From assembly GCF_001639065.2 (NCBI RefSeq), contig NZ_LQXO02000042.1, positions 62,001 through 126,000 of the forward strand: 64,000 nucleotides of DNA, given 5' to 3'. The notes below the pieces were generated by a model. That model saw only the letters and a list, made by a program, of their open reading frames with translations. It did not search any database and had not been told where the DNA came from. The position numbers were made by a program, and so were the translations under genes. The DNA is from Vibrio barjaei (lineage in GTDB: Bacteria; Pseudomonadota; Gammaproteobacteria; Enterobacterales; Vibrionaceae). This document shows positions 16,736 to 25,197 of this stretch, one piece after another (within the stretch, counting starts at the first letter, position 1; each line of letters begins with the position of its first letter).

Positions 16736-19534
16736 TTATTGATTGATGAGTCTCAGACCAACCGGTAGGGCGTCACCAAATAACTTTTTAGAATCAGATT
16801 CAGACAGTTTTTTGACCTCGGAAACCAATTCATGCCAACTAGAAGGTGCTTTCGACGCTTTCAACTTATCTAACACCTGTCCCCGATAGTCATGAGAAAT
16901 ATCTAGAGAGCGGTCTCCGGTTTTACGGCACATCAAGACACAAGCGAAGCCTATCATTGGTTCTTTTAGCCAGTCTTGCTCAAGGAGTTTTGGTAGCCAT
17001 TGTTCAATCTGTTCCCGCGATATCACGTTATGTTGGCTGCCGTAAAGTGGTGTACGAGAAGCAAGTCTGCCTAATGCCCACCAGTGTGCTTGTTCGAACT
17101 GAGATTGGTTGAGTGCTTTGCTGAGATACCAAGTAGCCAATAGAACTTTGTCATCAACGTACAAATTCTCTAAGCTTGCCGATAAACGAACCATGGCTTC
17201 ATAACCTTTATCCTTGGCTCCTTGGAATGTTTTGGCATTTTTCATTGCACCAGGATGTAGGTATTTGGCTAGTCCACCTAATATTACTTCCTGTTGTTCT
17301 TCGTTTAAACCACCTGAGACACGACGCCAGAAAGTCCACCAGTCACTCCAGCCTTGAGCATTTTGAAACTGAATACCTTGTTGGTACAGCCCCCAGATTT
17401 GCTCCATACGCCATGAGTCGGTCGCATCACCAAAACCAGGGCGCATACAAAAGCCTGTTAATCGAAGCCAATTCTTTTCGTGTTGTTCAGAGCGGCGACG
17501 GCGTTTACGACCCAGTGAAAAACTGTCAACAAGAGAACGTAAGGTATAGAAATCCCAGTCATCTTTCTTACCGAGGTTTTTCTCAAGCGTTTTGGCGAGC
17601 AGCTTGATTTCTTTGCTGTCAGCGCTGTTTTTGTTGCCACTATACAAACGAGAAATTAAATCTTTGCTTGGCTCCAGCCCAGGATGAGCGGTGACCGTTT
17701 CTTCTTGTGCTTGCTGATTTCGAACTTCAAATTCAAGCGCCCATCGCTGAGCATCATCCTTAGTACTTACGCATTCAACCTTAAGCGTACCGACCTCAGT
17801 CAATTGGCAAGCGAGCTGAACTTCAACCCTTTCTTTTTGATTGGCAGCAAGCTGCGATTCGCTACCCTGTAACGTGCTGATGTATGGAGGCAATGGTGTG
17901 AACTGATCGGGGTCGATTTGAATCATTAAACCGTTCTGTACTTTTTGATGATCGCCAAAGTAATCATGGGTTGAAGTAAGAAGGTTAAATCGAACAGGTT
18001 CACCCAGAGTCAGTGCAAATCGACGACCGGTTAAACGAATTTCTTGCCCCTCATCTGTCCCTTTGGACAATAAACATAAGGCTTGGCCAAGTTTGTTCTT
18101 TTCTTGTAAGTGTAAAAAGTAGGAACGTGCACTACCGCCACCAATTTTAAGCTGTGCACCACGACGTGCTTTTGCAAAAGCGACAGCACCAAGTGCAACG
18201 GACCAATCTGGGTGAGGGTTAGAAAGTAAAGAAATAGGTGAGCCTTTCCAATTTTCAACAATATCGACCATGCGACGTGTGACTAAGTCACTGTTGAAAA
18301 CGCCCCCATTAAGCAGAAGACCAACTGGAATCGCGGGCTCACTTTGGTTACCTAAGGCGTCTTTAGCAACTTCTTGATGCAAGTGTAAGAACTCGGAGAC
18401 ATGCTTGCTTACCGCAGGGTCGGAAACGTAAGGCAGTCCAAATTCAACGACAGCGCTTCGCTTCTTGTCGGGTAGCTCACCAAACGTCGTGGTCGGGAAG
18501 AAGCCCTCGAGGGCGATTTGATGCACTTCATGTTTAGTTAGAGCAATGCTTTTTGTGCCACCGATTAAACGAGAACCACTACCCAACATGGTGATTTTCA
18601 TTTCATTGGGAGCATTTTCAGAGAGCAGTGCCTCTTTCGCCTTACGAGTTTGTTGAATCAGCTTTGTTAGACTAGCAGCATTAAGTTTTTTAGCCTCGTT
18701 AAAGCGTTGCTCAGCCATATGTGCAAGTGCTAGATCAAGGTTATCACCACCTAGCATAAGGTGTTCGCCGACACCGATTCGATTCAGTGTTAGTTCGTCA
18801 TTGTCGTGTTTAGCTTCAATCAAACTTAAGTCAGTAGTACCACCGCCAACATCACATACCAGAATCAGTGGTACTTGAGCCAACTCTTGTGTCGCGGTAT
18901 CTTTGTGTCTCGCGTACCAGTCATAACAAACGGCTTGTGGTTCTTCTAACAGATGGACTTTTGGTAGTCCTGCCAATTTTGCTGCTTGTAAGGTGAGCTT
19001 TCTTGCGGTTTCATCAAAGGAAGCTGGAACCGTAATGACTACATCTTGAGCTTCAAGTTTGTTGTAGTGATGGCGGTGGTTCCATGCTTGACGAATATGG
19101 TTGAGATAGCTTGCACTAGCAATGACTGGCGACACTTTTTCGACATCTTGCGCACCGGCCCACGGTAGAATGTCGTCTTCGCGATCAACTGCAGTGTGCG
19201 ATAGCCAACTCTTAGCACTTGAGACCTGTCGGCCTTCAACTTTTGCACCCAACTCTCTCGCCCATTCACCAATGATGATATTTTTCAGATCACCATCGAC
19301 CGATTGATTTTCCCATGGGAGAGTGAGGTCCGCTTCGGACACTTGCTGAGCTGCAGGGTGATAACGGAAAGAGGGTAGTAGCGGTTTACGCACTACTTCG
19401 CCCGGGCCAACTAGTTGGTCGATTTCAAACAATTCGACCGCAGAGTTAGAGAGGTCGTCTTGAATTTCACAGAATGCGACAACCGTATTGGTTGTACCTA
19501 AATCGATACCGACCAGATATTGTGAGGATGCCAT
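16736..19534 (-). CDS. Hsp70 family protein with long C-terminal extension
   Basis: The 932-residue protein opens with LVGIDLGTTNTVVAFCEIQD, the phosphate-1 loop of the Hsp70/actin ATPase. It continues with DVVITVPASFDETARKLTLQ, LLEEPQAVCYDW and LILVCDVGGGTTDLSLIEA (phosphate-2), and GLLLNGGVFNSDLVTRR (adenosine motif). It lacks the DnaK-type substrate-binding domain signature and EEVD-like tail. From about residue 480 it carries a different beta-rich segment and then a helical, Trp-rich extension of about 300 residues (for example RSLVDSFSLGRKRRRRSEQH and WSDWWTFWRRVSGG). It is the last gene of a DUF2760-Hsp70-Hsp70 operon. The client is unknown. Confidence 0.9.
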   Translation of the reverse strand: MASSQYLVGIDLGTTNTVVAFCEIQDDLSNSAVELFEIDQLVGPGEVVRKPLLPSFRYHPAAQQVSEADLTLPWENQSVDGDLKNIIIGEWARELGAKVEGRQVSSAKSWLSHTAVDREDDILPWAGAQDVEKVSPVIASASYLNHIRQAWNHRHHYNKLEAQDVVITVPASFDETARKLTLQAAKLAGLPKVHLLEEPQAVCYDWYARHKDTATQELAQVPLILVCDVGGGTTDLSLIEAKHDNDELTLNRIGVGEHLMLGGDNLDLALAHMAEQRFNEAKKLNAASLTKLIQQTRKAKEALLSENAPNEMKITMLGSGSRLIGGTKSIALTKHEVHQIALEGFFPTTTFGELPDKKRSAVVEFGLPYVSDPAVSKHVSEFLHLHQEVAKDALGNQSEPAIPVGLLLNGGVFNSDLVTRRMVDIVENWKGSPISLLSNPHPDWSVALGAVAFAKARRGAQLKIGGGSARSYFLHLQEKNKLGQALCLLSKGTDEGQEIRLTGRRFALTLGEPVRFNLLTSTHDYFGDHQKVQNGLMIQIDPDQFTPLPPYISTLQGSESQLAANQKERVEVQLACQLTEVGTLKVECVSTKDDAQRWALEFEVRNQQAQEETVTAHPGLEPSKDLISRLYSGNKNSADSKEIKLLAKTLEKNLGKKDDWDFYTLRSLVDSFSLGRKRRRRSEQHEKNWLRLTGFCMRPGFGDATDSWRMEQIWGLYQQGIQFQNAQGWSDWWTFWRRVSGGLNEEQQEVILGGLAKYLHPGAMKNAKTFQGAKDKGYEAMVRLSASLENLYVDDKVLLATWYLSKALNQSQFEQAHWWALGRLASRTPLYGSQHNVISREQIEQWLPKLLEQDWLKEPMIGFACVLMCRKTGDRSLDISHDYRGQVLDKLKASKAPSSWHELVSEVKKLSESDSKKLFGDALPVGLRLINQ

Positions 19535-19577
19535 GACATGCTCCAGTTAGGTCTTAATAAAGACTGGGATTAGCGAT

Positions 19578-19604
19578 AAAAAACGGCACCTAATGTGCCG
19601 TTTT
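19578..19604 (-). terminator. Intrinsic terminator between the two Hsp70 genes
   Basis: Read on the minus strand, AAACGGCAC and GTGCCGTTT form a 9-bp stem closed by a 5-nt loop and followed by a run of T residues. It lies in the 85-bp gap between the 620- and 932-residue Hsp70 genes. Expression of the distal gene may therefore depend on readthrough or on its own promoter. Confidence 0.8.
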
Positions 19605-19619
19605 GTCATTTAATTATTG

Positions 19620-21482
19620 TTATGCGTCTTCGCGGACGTCAAATTCAACGTGCCATTTTTGGCCATTGTCCGAAGCGATGGCTTCCAAATATAGAGTACC
19701 AAGCTCAGTAACGCGCGATGATAGTGTCACAGGAACTACTTCGCCGACGCTACGGCCTTCTGATACTGGCAGAGTAACTTGAATTTCTGGCAGTTCTTCC
19801 AGCTCTTCTGGTTGCCAAAAGTCAAGATGAACACCTGCCTCATCATCACGGCGAGTTGTTGAGCCGAAGAATTGGAAATGAACAGGTTGACCAATGACAA
19901 GTCCAAATTCTTGACTTGGGACTTGAACACTACTGCCTTCTTCCATACCGAACGGTGCGACGCAAAGTGCTTCCATTGGTGGAGCCATACCCGGAATCGC
20001 AGGCATCGCACTTTCAATGCCGATGTAATAACTTGAGGCAATACCGCCGCGAATTCGAACACCTTGACCACGACGAACGCTACCGTAATAAGCTGCACCA
20101 CTTGCAACGGCAAGATCTAAGTCTAGACCAGAAAGCATTTTCGCCTTGTCTGAGCCCGCAGTCTCTAGCCACGCATTAATGGTGTTGAACAAACGATCAG
20201 AGAGTAATTTCGATTTAAGGACACCGCCGTTAAAGAGCAGGGCTGTCGGCTTGACAAACTCAGGCGCTGGTTGCATGCCGGGAATACCTGCAAAGGCGTT
20301 ATCTGTAGCATTGCTTTGGCGGCTCAAAAACGCAGCAATATGGCGAGTAATCGCTGCATCTTGTGCGTACGGGAGACCCATTTGCGTTAATGCACCGCGA
20401 GCACGTTGAACCGGATGCTCTTGAATACCCACTTGTGGGAAGAAACCGTCTACAAGAGTTTGTTGAACTTCTTGCTGGGTCAATTCAGTTTTCAGTGTTG
20501 CGCCTAGTAACTTAGAACCACGACTAGGGACAACAATCGGTACTGCTTGAAGCTCAGAGTCATTTAGCAAGGCTTCTTTAGCGTCACGACAAGCGTGAGT
20601 CATTGCTTGAACTTGCCAGGGTTGCAGTTCTTTGCCATCTTGCGCCAGCTTCATCTTTAGGCGATAAGCTAAAGCAAGATCCATATTGTCACCACCAAGC
20701 AGAATATGCTCACCAACGGCAACGCGTTCAAGATTCAGGTTGCCATCTTGCTCTGTCACTGCGACCAAAGATAAGTCTGTGGTACCACCACCTACATCGA
20801 CCACCAAAACCACATCACCTACATTGACTTCATCGCGCCACTTATCGTCGCTGTTATCGATCCAGCTATACAATGCCGCTTGAGGCTCTTCAAGTAAGGT
20901 TAAGTGAGCTAATCCAACGTTACGCGCTGCTTCTGCAGTAAGATCGCGCGCCGCAGGATCAAAAGAAGCGGGAACGGTAATGGTTACGTCTTGGTCTTCG
21001 AGCTTATACTCTGGGTGCATGTGATTCCATGCATCTTTCAAGTGTTCTAAATACAGCTCTGTCGCACGAAGAGGAGACACTTTAGCGACTTCTTCTGGAC
21101 TTCCTTGTGGAAGAAAGCTTTTACGTCGGTTTACGCCGCCATGACACAGCCAAGATTTAGCACTTGCAATGAGACGAATAGGTGTTTTTGAACCTAGGTT
21201 TCGAGCAACGGCACCCACCAGTGCTTTTGGTTCACTTGTCCATGGCAGAGTTCGGGAGCCTTGTCCCATCTCGTGCTCATGAGGTTGATATAGAAATGAA
21301 CCTAGCTGTTTGAAAGATTCTACAGTACCGGGCGCTGTGAGCTGCGGAATAGAAACTACCTCTACTTGCGCGGTCTCGTCTGTCGTATCAAGAAACGACA
21401 TGACACAGTGCGTCGTACCTAAGTCGATACCGACACTGTAATGAGCAGATGGATGATTCTGTTCGTGCGTTGATAGCTCCAT
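19620..21482 (-). CDS. Hsp70 family protein (620 residues)
   Basis: The protein has the complete Hsp70 ATPase core: YSVGIDLGTTHCVMSFLDTT, DVTITVPASFDPAARDLTAE, LTLLEEPQAALYSW, VVLVVDVGGGTTDLSLVAVT and ALLFNGGVLKSKLLSDRLF. After about residue 470 a beta-rich C-terminal part (VQVPSQEFGLVIGQPVHFQF to WHVEFDVRED) replaces the usual substrate-binding domain and lid. It resembles the N-terminal two thirds of its neighbour, which suggests an old duplication. Its ATG overlaps the stop codon of the DUF2760 gene, so these two are translationally coupled. Confidence 0.9.
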   Translation of the reverse strand: MELSTHEQNHPSAHYSVGIDLGTTHCVMSFLDTTDETAQVEVVSIPQLTAPGTVESFKQLGSFLYQPHEHEMGQGSRTLPWTSEPKALVGAVARNLGSKTPIRLIASAKSWLCHGGVNRRKSFLPQGSPEEVAKVSPLRATELYLEHLKDAWNHMHPEYKLEDQDVTITVPASFDPAARDLTAEAARNVGLAHLTLLEEPQAALYSWIDNSDDKWRDEVNVGDVVLVVDVGGGTTDLSLVAVTEQDGNLNLERVAVGEHILLGGDNMDLALAYRLKMKLAQDGKELQPWQVQAMTHACRDAKEALLNDSELQAVPIVVPSRGSKLLGATLKTELTQQEVQQTLVDGFFPQVGIQEHPVQRARGALTQMGLPYAQDAAITRHIAAFLSRQSNATDNAFAGIPGMQPAPEFVKPTALLFNGGVLKSKLLSDRLFNTINAWLETAGSDKAKMLSGLDLDLAVASGAAYYGSVRRGQGVRIRGGIASSYYIGIESAMPAIPGMAPPMEALCVAPFGMEEGSSVQVPSQEFGLVIGQPVHFQFFGSTTRRDDEAGVHLDFWQPEELEELPEIQVTLPVSEGRSVGEVVPVTLSSRVTELGTLYLEAIASDNGQKWHVEFDVREDA

Positions 21483-22114
21483 TATAGCTCTACCTCTGCT
21501 GGTGCGATGACAGATGCGTTGTAGTTCTCAGACAACTTAGGCAGAGTTACTTTGTCTGCTTTCCAACCTTTATGAATCAGTGTGCCGGAGAATGGTGCAT
21601 TACCCGTTACGCTGCCAGTTAGGCGAACAGATTGCGGGTCAAAGCCTTCTTCGATTGTTACGCGAGTTTCTTCGTCTTCATTGCGAATTGGAGACAAAGT
21701 AAAGTACTCGGTGATCACTTTTTTACCACCAGAATGGACAACACGAGCCGCCGCACCTACTTCTTCATCGGAGAATGAAGTTAGGTCTTCTTGGAGGAAA
21801 TCGACCATGCGAGCTTCTTGCTGCATCAAAGACAGAAGTTGCATTGCAGAATCGGTAGAAGCGGTCGCAAGTTTAGATTCTACTTCTACAACTTTTTCCA
21901 CGACTTTTTCAACTTCAACGACTTTCTCAACTTCAACGATTTTTTCTACTGGCTTTTCAACCTCGACGATCTTCTCTACTGGTTTTTCGACCACTTTTTC
22001 AACGACTTTGCTTTTACGTGATACCGCGATGGCAAGCAACAAAACGCTAGAAGCCGCTAGGCCAGCGTGCAACATGTCGAAAGTAGTTGGGATAACATTT
22101 AGATCGATGTTCAT
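21482..22114 (-). CDS. DUF2760 membrane-anchored protein with VEK/VEV repeats
   Basis: The 210-residue protein has one N-terminal membrane segment (about residues 16-31, ending AVSRKSK). A highly repetitive VEK-VVE-KPVEKIVEVEK stretch follows (about 37-79), predicted to be an extended or coiled rod. A soluble C-terminal DUF2760 domain (MQQEARMVDFLQEDLTSFSD to GTLIHKGWKADKVTLPKL) completes it. The DUF2760 family has no established function. It is the first gene of the operon with two Hsp70 proteins, so I infer a membrane tether or cochaperone for them. Confidence 0.85.
   Translation of the reverse strand: MNIDLNVIPTTFDMLHAGLAASSVLLLAIAVSRKSKVVEKVVEKPVEKIVEVEKPVEKIVEVEKVVEVEKVVEKVVEVESKLATASTDSAMQLLSLMQQEARMVDFLQEDLTSFSDEEVGAAARVVHSGGKKVITEYFTLSPIRNEDEETRVTIEEGFDPQSVRLTGSVTGNAPFSGTLIHKGWKADKVTLPKLSENYNASVIAPAEVEL
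21878..22006 (-). repeat. Short in-frame tandem repeats encoding VEK/VEV units
   Basis: Repeated 9-18 bp units (GTTGAAAAA, GTTGAAGTT type) encode the Val-Glu-Lys rod of the DUF2760 protein. Such near-identical units can expand or contract by slippage. The repeats also leave a long antisense open frame that is not a gene. Confidence 0.8.
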
Positions 22115-22449
22115 AGGAGTTTCTCTATGTGTCAGTCATTAGTTGTTAATTTTGGGGCGAAGTCTAGCATAATCAAGGCTCATAGCGCGATGGTTTCGCA
22201 ATAATGTCATTACAAAGTGAGTTTTTTGGTGAAGAATTCAGCAGATAATGACGATTTTACAAATTTAGGTGATCTTCGCTGTTTTTTTTAACACTGTAAC
22301 TTTTGTCCATGTCAGAGCTGTGTAAGATTTAACAGTAAAAGGTAAGGTATTGTATTTTCGATACTTATATCACATGGCTAATAATATTTATCACAAATAT
22401 AAAAACTGGTAACACTAATAAAACTATAACCAGTTAGGACAATATATAT
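22115..22449. promoter_or_regulatory. Divergent intergenic region, DUF2760 operon and GGDEF gene
   Basis: This 335-bp AT-rich spacer must hold the promoters of both divergent units. One clear structure is visible: AACTGGT (22404-22410) and ACCAGTT (22429-22435), a 7-bp inverted repeat. It lies immediately upstream of the AGGAC ribosome-binding site of the diguanylate cyclase and could fold in its leader. No recognisable sigma-32-type or other specific promoter consensus was found for the chaperone operon. No further gene is seen. Confidence 0.5.
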
Positions 22450-23985
22450 ATGGTTACAGGCTTAAGCAAAGAGGACCGCGGAGTCAAACGGTACTCAGTG
22501 TTAGTGCTAATTCTCGGATTAGTATTGACGATTTTCATTACACATCTTGTATATAAAGGGCAAAAACAGCTTTCCGATTCTAATTTTGAGTTCTTAGCTC
22601 AAAACCAAGCCGAGAATATAAAAGAACTTGTCATGTTAGACGTTGCCTTTATCGGCGCAGGGGCAAGTTTTTATCACGCAACTCAACCACCAACGTGGGA
22701 TAATTTCTCCACTTTTGTCGCACCATTGTTGGCAGATTCGAAAAGTTTAATAGCTATGCAATGGATGAAGAAAGTTTATCCTGAGCAGGTAGAGTCACAC
22801 GTAAAGCGAGTCAAGCAACACTTTCCAAGTTACCAAATATATACGGTGCCTAAAGACGAACCTCGCCAAGATGGTTACATCCTTGAAAATGATGAACCTA
22901 TTTATGTGGCGAGTGATGTCTATCCTGTTAATGAAGCCAACCTACGTGCGCTAGGATATTACTCTTCCCGAGAGCGTGTTAGACGAGTGATTCGTAGCAC
23001 ACTGGAAACCGGAGAACCGAGTTTGTCAGATAAGATTCGTCTGTTGCAGGACGGATTTGATCGTTCGTTACCAAAACAAGGGATGCTTGTTTACCATCCA
23101 GTATTCGAGGTCGGTGATAATTCATTACGTGGAGTAGTAATTGGAGTCGTTCGCACAACCGCATATTTCGAGCAGATTGTTTCTCGAACCTCCATAGGCA
23201 AAGAAGTGGGTATTCAAGTTGTCGATTTAGGGTTTGATGCCGAGGATGACCCCATTATGTATGAGAATGAAGCGTGGCAAACGTTGTCTGGGGATATAAA
23301 GAGCATCATTGTGGATCTTTATGATCGACAGTGGAACATTCAGTTTAAACACGATTCAGAAATTTCTCAGAATGACAGTTTTATTCTCCTGTGTGTCGCT
23401 TCAGGCGGTTTTATTATTTCGATTCTATTGGCTTACGTGGTTCAGTTGATGCTTCGTGAACAACGAAGATTGACCAAGTTAGTCAGTCGCAGAACACGTG
23501 ACTTGCAGTACTTAGTAGAGCGAGACCCTTTAACGGAAGTGTACAATCGACGCGCATTCAATCGCTTAGCGGACTACCATATTTCATGCAATAAGCCATT
23601 TTCTTTAGTCATTATTGATATTGATAAGTTTAAGCAAATTAATGATAAATATGGTCATGTTTCTGGTGATGAGATCTTGATGCAAGTTGCTGCATACATA
23701 AAAGATCAACTGTATCCCGATGATATGCTGTTCAGGCTTGGCGGCGATGAGTTTGCTGTGATAAGTCGTTGTGTTGACGAAGAATTACTCAACGTTTATT
23801 TAAACGAAGTGTGTGAAGATATTTCCTTTATGAAATGGGACACCATAGATCCTAACTTTGTTTGTACACTGAGTATAGGCGCCTCCGTATTTAAAGGAGA
23901 GTCCTTGGAGAAATTGATGAATCGTGCCGATGATTTATTGTATAGAAGCAAAGATAAAGGCAGAAATAGAGCAATGGTTGCTTGA
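22450..23985 (+). CDS. CHASE-domain diguanylate cyclase (GGDEF)
   Basis: The 511-residue membrane protein has a helix at about 17-32, a periplasmic CHASE-type sensor region (about 60-300, with LIAMQWMKKVYPEQVESH) and a second membrane helix (about 310-333). A cytosolic GGDEF domain follows. The active site is LGGDEFAV (GGDEF at 431-435), preceded by DPLTEVYNRRAFN, so catalysis of c-di-GMP from two GTP is expected. The inhibitory RxxD site, four residues before the L of LGGDEF, reads YPDD, so the I-site Arg is missing. It appears monocistronic. Confidence 0.9.
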   Translation: MVTGLSKEDRGVKRYSVLVLILGLVLTIFITHLVYKGQKQLSDSNFEFLAQNQAENIKELVMLDVAFIGAGASFYHATQPPTWDNFSTFVAPLLADSKSLIAMQWMKKVYPEQVESHVKRVKQHFPSYQIYTVPKDEPRQDGYILENDEPIYVASDVYPVNEANLRALGYYSSRERVRRVIRSTLETGEPSLSDKIRLLQDGFDRSLPKQGMLVYHPVFEVGDNSLRGVVIGVVRTTAYFEQIVSRTSIGKEVGIQVVDLGFDAEDDPIMYENEAWQTLSGDIKSIIVDLYDRQWNIQFKHDSEISQNDSFILLCVASGGFIISILLAYVVQLMLREQRRLTKLVSRRTRDLQYLVERDPLTEVYNRRAFNRLADYHISCNKPFSLVIIDIDKFKQINDKYGHVSGDEILMQVAAYIKDQLYPDDMLFRLGGDEFAVISRCVDEELLNVYLNEVCEDISFMKWDTIDPNFVCTLSIGASVFKGESLEKLMNRADDLLYRSKDKGRNRAMVA

Positions 23986-24073
23986 ATTTTTAGCGATTGA
24001 ATGGAGAACTGTCGAGGTTTGACGTTTGATACGTTACAATCCGACGGTTCGTTTAACTAATCTTAAAATCCCT

Positions 24074-24604
24074 ATGAATTATAATCGTGTCGTTTGTTTT
24101 GATCTTGAAATGTGTTGTTGGAATGTCGACGGTGTTGGCACGACTGGCGAGATAATTGAAGTAGGGCTTGCAGAAATAGATTTAGTTAAGCAAGAAGTAG
24201 TGAAGCGAGCGCAATATTACGTTAAGCCTGAAACTGATAAGGTGTCGTTATTTTGTACAGAGCTTACCGGTATAACGCCGCGTAAAGTAGAAAAGCAGGG
24301 TCGTCCGCTAGCTTCAGTGATTCAGTCGATGGTTAAAAACTTTGGTGGAACCAACAAAATTTATGCCTCATGGGGCCGAGACGACATAATCTTACTCGAA
24401 GAATGTCAATCGAAAGGCATCGAGATGCCATTCAAAGAGTTTGTTAATTTGGCGACGTTATATCGCATGCAACATCGACTTAAAGATAAACGTATTGGTC
24501 ACAAAGCGGCACAAGAAAGCCAAGGAATAGAGTGGGAAGGCAGACAGCACTCGGGTTATGTTGATGCGTACAACCTTGCTAAATTGGCATTGACTATGCT
24601 GTAA
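24074..24604 (+). CDS. DEDDh-type 3'-5' exonuclease
   Basis: The protein of about 176 residues has the DnaQ-fold exonuclease motifs: VCFDLEMCCW (DxE, ExoI), YASWGRDDIILLEE (ExoII Asp) and HSGYVDAYNLAKL (ExoIII H-x4-D). It resembles the short KapD/ERI1-like exonucleases that act on RNA or DNA 3' ends, and the substrate is not predictable. An in-frame TTG at 24026 would add 16 residues with no homology-like content, so the ATG at 24074 is chosen. A terminator follows. Confidence 0.82.
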   Translation: MNYNRVVCFDLEMCCWNVDGVGTTGEIIEVGLAEIDLVKQEVVKRAQYYVKPETDKVSLFCTELTGITPRKVEKQGRPLASVIQSMVKNFGGTNKIYASWGRDDIILLEECQSKGIEMPFKEFVNLATLYRMQHRLKDKRIGHKAAQESQGIEWEGRQHSGYVDAYNLAKLALTML

Positions 24605-24623
24605 CTCGCTGACTAGTAGTGAC

Positions 24624-24660
24624 AAAAGCCGACCAGAAATATTCTCTGCTCGGCTTTTTT
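24624..24660. terminator. Intrinsic terminator after the exonuclease gene, probably bidirectional
   Basis: AAAAGCCGA and TCGGCTTTT (24624-24632 and 24650-24658) form the outer stem, extended inside by CAGA/TCTG, with T residues after the stem. It lies between the convergent exonuclease and TerB genes and can serve both. Confidence 0.85.
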
Positions 24661-24679
24661 GTACTTATAGCGTATGGCA

Positions 24680-25126
24680 TTACTTGTCAGTGACTTGAAT
24701 CTTAGCTCGAATAAACTCACTGTGATCAACATAGAGGAGCTCTGCTACTTTGCGAATCACTGCATCTTCTAGTGGGTCGATAACTCCGTCTGCGTTGGCG
24801 ACTTCCCACATAGCTTTGATTAAATCAAAGCGCTTCTCCTGACTTAACTCTCTTAAGCCAGAGGTAAAGTCGTACAAAGAAGCTGAATTCTTGGTCTGTT
24901 CTTGCGCTTGAGCCAACAGCGTTTTCGACTCTCGTTCGTCAAGTTCTAACAATCGTTCGATTAAAGATAGCTTGGCTTTTTCTTCTTCCTCTTCCACTTG
25001 ATAATCCGCATTAGACACTTCGCAAAGCAGTGCGGCGATAGCAAGGTTAGGGCTAATTGACTTGTTGTTAGATAAGTCATCGCCTTCAATAAGTTGTTTA
25101 AATATGGAAGTAATGGAATTAAACAT
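24680..25126 (-). CDS. TerB family tellurite-resistance-like protein
   Basis: The 148-residue all-helical cytosolic protein has the two paired TerB motifs with acidic clusters: AALLCEVSNADYQVEEEEEK and MWEVANADGVIDPLEDAVIR. These are thought to bind divalent metal. TerB-like domains occur in stress and membrane-linked systems. No other ter genes are present, so tellurite resistance should not be assumed. Its end faces the exonuclease gene. Confidence 0.85.
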   Translation of the reverse strand: MFNSITSIFKQLIEGDDLSNNKSISPNLAIAALLCEVSNADYQVEEEEEKAKLSLIERLLELDERESKTLLAQAQEQTKNSASLYDFTSGLRELSQEKRFDLIKAMWEVANADGVIDPLEDAVIRKVAELLYVDHSEFIRAKIQVTDK

Positions 25127-25197
25127 GGCGTTACCTGATTTTATTGCTTATTTATAATACATAGTGATTGTTGAGGCAGATCACAAGTAATTAGAGT

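Noticed and set aside
17176..17607. 143-codon frame antisense to the long Hsp70 gene
   Set aside because: It lies wholly opposite a strongly supported coding region and encodes no recognisable domain.
21878..22006. CRISPR-like or non-coding repeat array
   Set aside because: The repeats are in frame, short, without spacers, and encode the DUF2760 rod.
21582..22142. 186-codon frame antisense to DUF2760
   Set aside because: Its Ser/Thr/Phe repeats are the reverse complement of the VEK repeats, and the minus-strand protein has a coherent domain layout and operon context.
24680..25126. Tellurite resistance locus
   Set aside because: Only a lone TerB-like protein is present, with no other ter genes nearby, so resistance cannot be claimed.
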